From contig CANKZO010000134.1 of assembly GCA_947488485.1 (NCBI GenBank), forward strand, positions 1-6,234: DNA of 6,234 bases. Direction: 5' to 3'. This stretch comes from Opitutia bacterium. GTDB lineage: Bacteria > Verrucomicrobiota > Verrucomicrobiae > Opitutales > UBA953. Below, one piece after another: positions 5,154 through 6,234 of the stretch. The translations under genes and the position numbers were made by a program. Every line of letters begins with the position of its first letter. Positions within the stretch are counted from its first letter, which is position 1. The notes beneath the pieces are model-generated. The model was not told where the DNA came from and searched no databases. It was given only the letters and a program-made list of their open reading frames with translations.

Positions 5154-5888
5154 ATGCCCTCCGTCACTCTCTGCATCCCCGCCCGCATCGCTTCCACGCG
5201 CTTGCCCCGCAAGGTCCTGCTCGATCTCGGCGGCAAGCCCGTCGTCCAGCATGTCTGGGAACGCGCCAAGCAGGTCCGTCAGGCCGACCGTGTCGTCCTC
5301 CTCACGGATTCCGAAGAAGTCGCCGGCATCGCCCGCGGTTTCGGCGCCGAGGTCCTGATGACCGATCCGGCCTGTCCTTCGGGCACCGCCCGCATGGCCA
5401 GCGTCATCGAGCACCTCCCCGGAGATTTCTTCCTCAACGTCCAGGGCGACGAGCCGTTCATCCAGCCTGATCTTCTCGACGGCCTGATCACGCGCTGGAA
5501 AGAGACCAAGTGCCCGCTGGTCACCGCGGTCTCGAAGATCCATGCGACCGAACGCCTGCTGGCGACAAGCGTGGTGAAGGTCGTGCGCGCCGAGAATGGC
5601 GAGGCCATCTACTTCTCGCGCAGCCCGATCCCGCATCTCCGCGGCGTCGATCCCACGGAATGGGTCACACGCCGTGACTACTGGGTCCACATCGGCGTCT
5701 ATGGCTACGACCGCGCCACGCTCGCCGGCTACGCCCAGCTCAAGCCGACCGAGCTCGAAGCCGTCGAATCCCTCGAGCAGCTCCGCTTCCTCGCCCACGG
5801 CCTCACCTTCCAGACCGTCGTCACCGATTATCACCCCGTCGCCATCGATACCCCTGAGGATCTCGAAGCCGCGCGGAGGATGATGTGA
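5154..5888 (+). CDS. kdsB: 3-deoxy-manno-octulosonate cytidylyltransferase (CMP-Kdo synthetase)
   Basis: A 244-aa cytoplasmic enzyme that activates Kdo with CTP to CMP-Kdo for transfer to lipid A. The N-terminal nucleotide-binding segment IPARIASTRLPRKVL (8-22) is the KdsB form of the sugar-nucleotidyltransferase signature. It is followed by TDSEEV (51-56), SGTARM (76-81), NVQGDEPFI (95-103) with the metal-binding Asp at 99, AIYFSRSPIPH (151-161), HIGVYGY (179-185) and ESLEQLRFL (205-213). D232 in AIDTPEDL corresponds to the second metal ligand of E. coli KdsB. Length is normal. One oddity is Cys74 (CPSGTAR), where many KdsB proteins have His. I start at the ATG at 5154, matching the family N-terminus; the frame is open from a GTG at 5112, but that would translate the 8-bp array. 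No Shine-Dalgarno sequence is present. The next gene is probably also for Kdo synthesis. Confidence 0.95.
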   Translation: MPSVTLCIPARIASTRLPRKVLLDLGGKPVVQHVWERAKQVRQADRVVLLTDSEEVAGIARGFGAEVLMTDPACPSGTARMASVIEHLPGDFFLNVQGDEPFIQPDLLDGLITRWKETKCPLVTAVSKIHATERLLATSVVKVVRAENGEAIYFSRSPIPHLRGVDPTEWVTRRDYWVHIGVYGYDRATLAGYAQLKPTELEAVESLEQLRFLAHGLTFQTVVTDYHPVAIDTPEDLEAARRMM

Positions 5889-5902
5889 CTTCGAAAACAT
5901 AG

Positions 5903-5943
5903 TTTCAGGTGGCAGGTGGCAGCCCCGGGACTCAGGTGGCAGG
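5903..5943 (+). repeat. Left inverted arm (7-bp units) around repeat copy C
   Basis: CAGGTGG repeats in tandem from 5906 and recurs at 5933. Read against the complement of 6045-6085, the arm matches TTTCAGGTGGC without error, then GGTGGC and CTCAGGTGGC with A/G differences and a short insertion in this arm. It begins 15 bp after the kdsB stop codon. The mismatches are mostly purine transitions. Confidence 0.75.
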
Positions 5944-5955
5944 ATAACTTTCACT

Positions 5956-6030
5956 CAAAGGGAGACCGGAAACCGGAAAGTTTGCTTCGGGCATTAGTAA
6001 TAACCTCAGCCAATCATCCGGTCCCCCTTG
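5956..6030 (+). repeat. Intergenic palindromic repeat, copy C
   Basis: A 75-bp element with inverted ends CAAAGGG and CCCCCTTG, the GACCGGA and AACCGGA boxes, a central TTGCTTCGG and the CAGCCAATCATCCGGTC block, all as in copy B. The left 21 bases from 5960 are identical to copy B. The right arm is shorter than in B, with a single ACCGGA box on the complementary strand. It lies between kdsB and the kdsD-like start, inside the larger inverted arms at 5903-5943 and 6045-6085. Confidence 0.88.
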
Positions 6031-6044
6031 GGTGTAGTCTTTCT

Positions 6045-6085
6045 CCCGCCACCCGCCACCTGAGGCCGCCACCCGCCACCTGAAA
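6045..6085 (-). repeat. Right inverted arm (7-bp units) around repeat copy C
   Basis: Units CCCGCCA and CCTGAGG/CCTGAAA alternate here; the complement reads TTTCAGGTGGCGGGTGGC and continues similarly. It mirrors the left arm at 5903-5943, giving a nested hairpin of roughly 180 bp with copy C at its centre. It ends 50 bp before the next start codon. Confidence 0.75.
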
Positions 6086-6094
6086 CAGAAGTTA

Positions 6095-6124
6095 CTACCC
6101 CTATCCCTACCCCCACCCCTTATT
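6095..6124 (+). repeat. 6-bp pyrimidine-rich array before the kdsD-like gene
   Basis: Five consecutive 6-bp units from 6095 follow the pattern CTACCC, with one or a few changes in each of the others (units at 6095, 6101, 6107, 6113, 6119). The array ends 11 bp before the ATG at 6136, in the same position as the 8-bp array before kdsB, and again no Shine-Dalgarno sequence is seen. It may be a C-rich leader signal or a slippage-prone repeat. Confidence 0.6.
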
Positions 6125-6135
6125 CTTTACCTCCC

Positions 6136-6234
6136 ATGTCCACTCCCCTCCATTCCGCCCGCGCTCTCCTTCAGGCCGAAGCCTCCGCGCTCGCCGAACT
6201 CGCCACGCGTCTCGACGGCGCGTTCACGCAGACG
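6136..6234 (+). CDS. kdsD: Probable arabinose-5-phosphate isomerase, N-terminus only
   Basis: The ATG at 6136 opens a frame of 33 codons that runs to the window edge without a stop. The sequence is helical, with ARALLQAEASALAELATRLD at residues 9-28 and GAFTQT after it. This resembles the N-terminus of KdsD/KpsF/GutQ proteins, where an A-x-x-x-L-x-x-E-A-x-A-L-x-x-L helix precedes the SIS sugar-isomerase domain. Those enzymes convert ribulose 5-phosphate to arabinose 5-phosphate, the precursor of Kdo. The position just after kdsB on the same strand supports this. The SIS and CBS domains lie outside the window, so the call rests on a short helix plus context. A coiled-coil start of another protein cannot be excluded. 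Confidence 0.6.
   Translation, partial: MSTPLHSARALLQAEASALAELATRLDGAFTQT

Noticed and set aside
5148..5954. Minus-strand open frame opposite kdsB
   Set aside because: It is antisense to a complete KdsB with all signature motifs and starts in the repeat arm.
4927..6030. Repeat copies B and C as simple Rho-independent terminators
   Set aside because: The arms are long, but neither copy is followed by a T run, the element is conserved beyond its stem, and copy A ends only 15 bp before a start codon.
4835..6124. CRISPR array
   Set aside because: The repeats are palindromic elements about 1 kb apart or contiguous 6-8 bp units; there are no regular 25-40 bp repeats with unique spacers and no cas genes.
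2361..6234. A novel defence or mobile system in the sugar-gene region
   Set aside because: Every sizeable gene matches envelope-sugar metabolism, and no nuclease, transposase, toxin or phage-type protein is present.

Overview
This is a GC-rich bacterial chromosomal fragment carrying cell-envelope sugar-nucleotide genes. The Kdo genes (kdsB and the start of a probable kdsD) point to an LPS-making, Gram-negative-type organism. Most starts lack a Shine-Dalgarno sequence, and this, with the GbsR-type regulator and the odd glutaredoxin, would fit Verrucomicrobiota (Opitutae-like). That placement is an impression; the window holds no phylogenetic marker gene that would prove it.

Layout. The left end (1-1089) is a minus-strand pair: an OmpR-type response regulator followed 31 nt later by an atypical monothiol glutaredoxin cut by the window edge. 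Divergent from it is a 60-aa single-pass membrane protein of unknown function (1191-1373). Next come a tRNA-Glu(UUC) gene (1450-1527) and a GbsR/MarR-like winged-helix regulator (1664-2185) preceded by an AT-rich palindrome. The centre (2361-4827) is a same-strand run: a small cytidylyltransferase-like nucleotidyltransferase of unknown substrate, GDP-mannose 4,6-dehydratase (gmd), and GDP-L-fucose synthase (fcl). The gmd stop and fcl start overlap. Gmd and Fcl together convert GDP-mannose to GDP-L-fucose for glycan or O-antigen assembly. The right end carries kdsB (CMP-Kdo synthetase, 5154-5888) and the first 33 codons of a likely arabinose-5-phosphate isomerase (kdsD/kpsF, from 6136), which act at the last and first steps of CMP-Kdo synthesis.

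The proteins are mostly ordinary; the intergenic DNA is not. Three copies of one 67-78 bp palindromic element lie in the spacers before the nucleotidyltransferase, kdsB and kdsD genes, all in the same orientation. The two copies near the Kdo genes sit inside larger inverted arms built from different short tandem repeats (8-bp units around one, 7-bp units around the other). Further 8-bp and 6-bp pyrimidine-rich arrays sit immediately before the kdsB and kdsD start codons. A CCCC(C)TT motif also recurs 20-26 nt upstream of five start codons that have no Shine-Dalgarno sequence. These repeats are the best candidates for something undescribed. No mobile-element gene, CRISPR array or defence system is visible.
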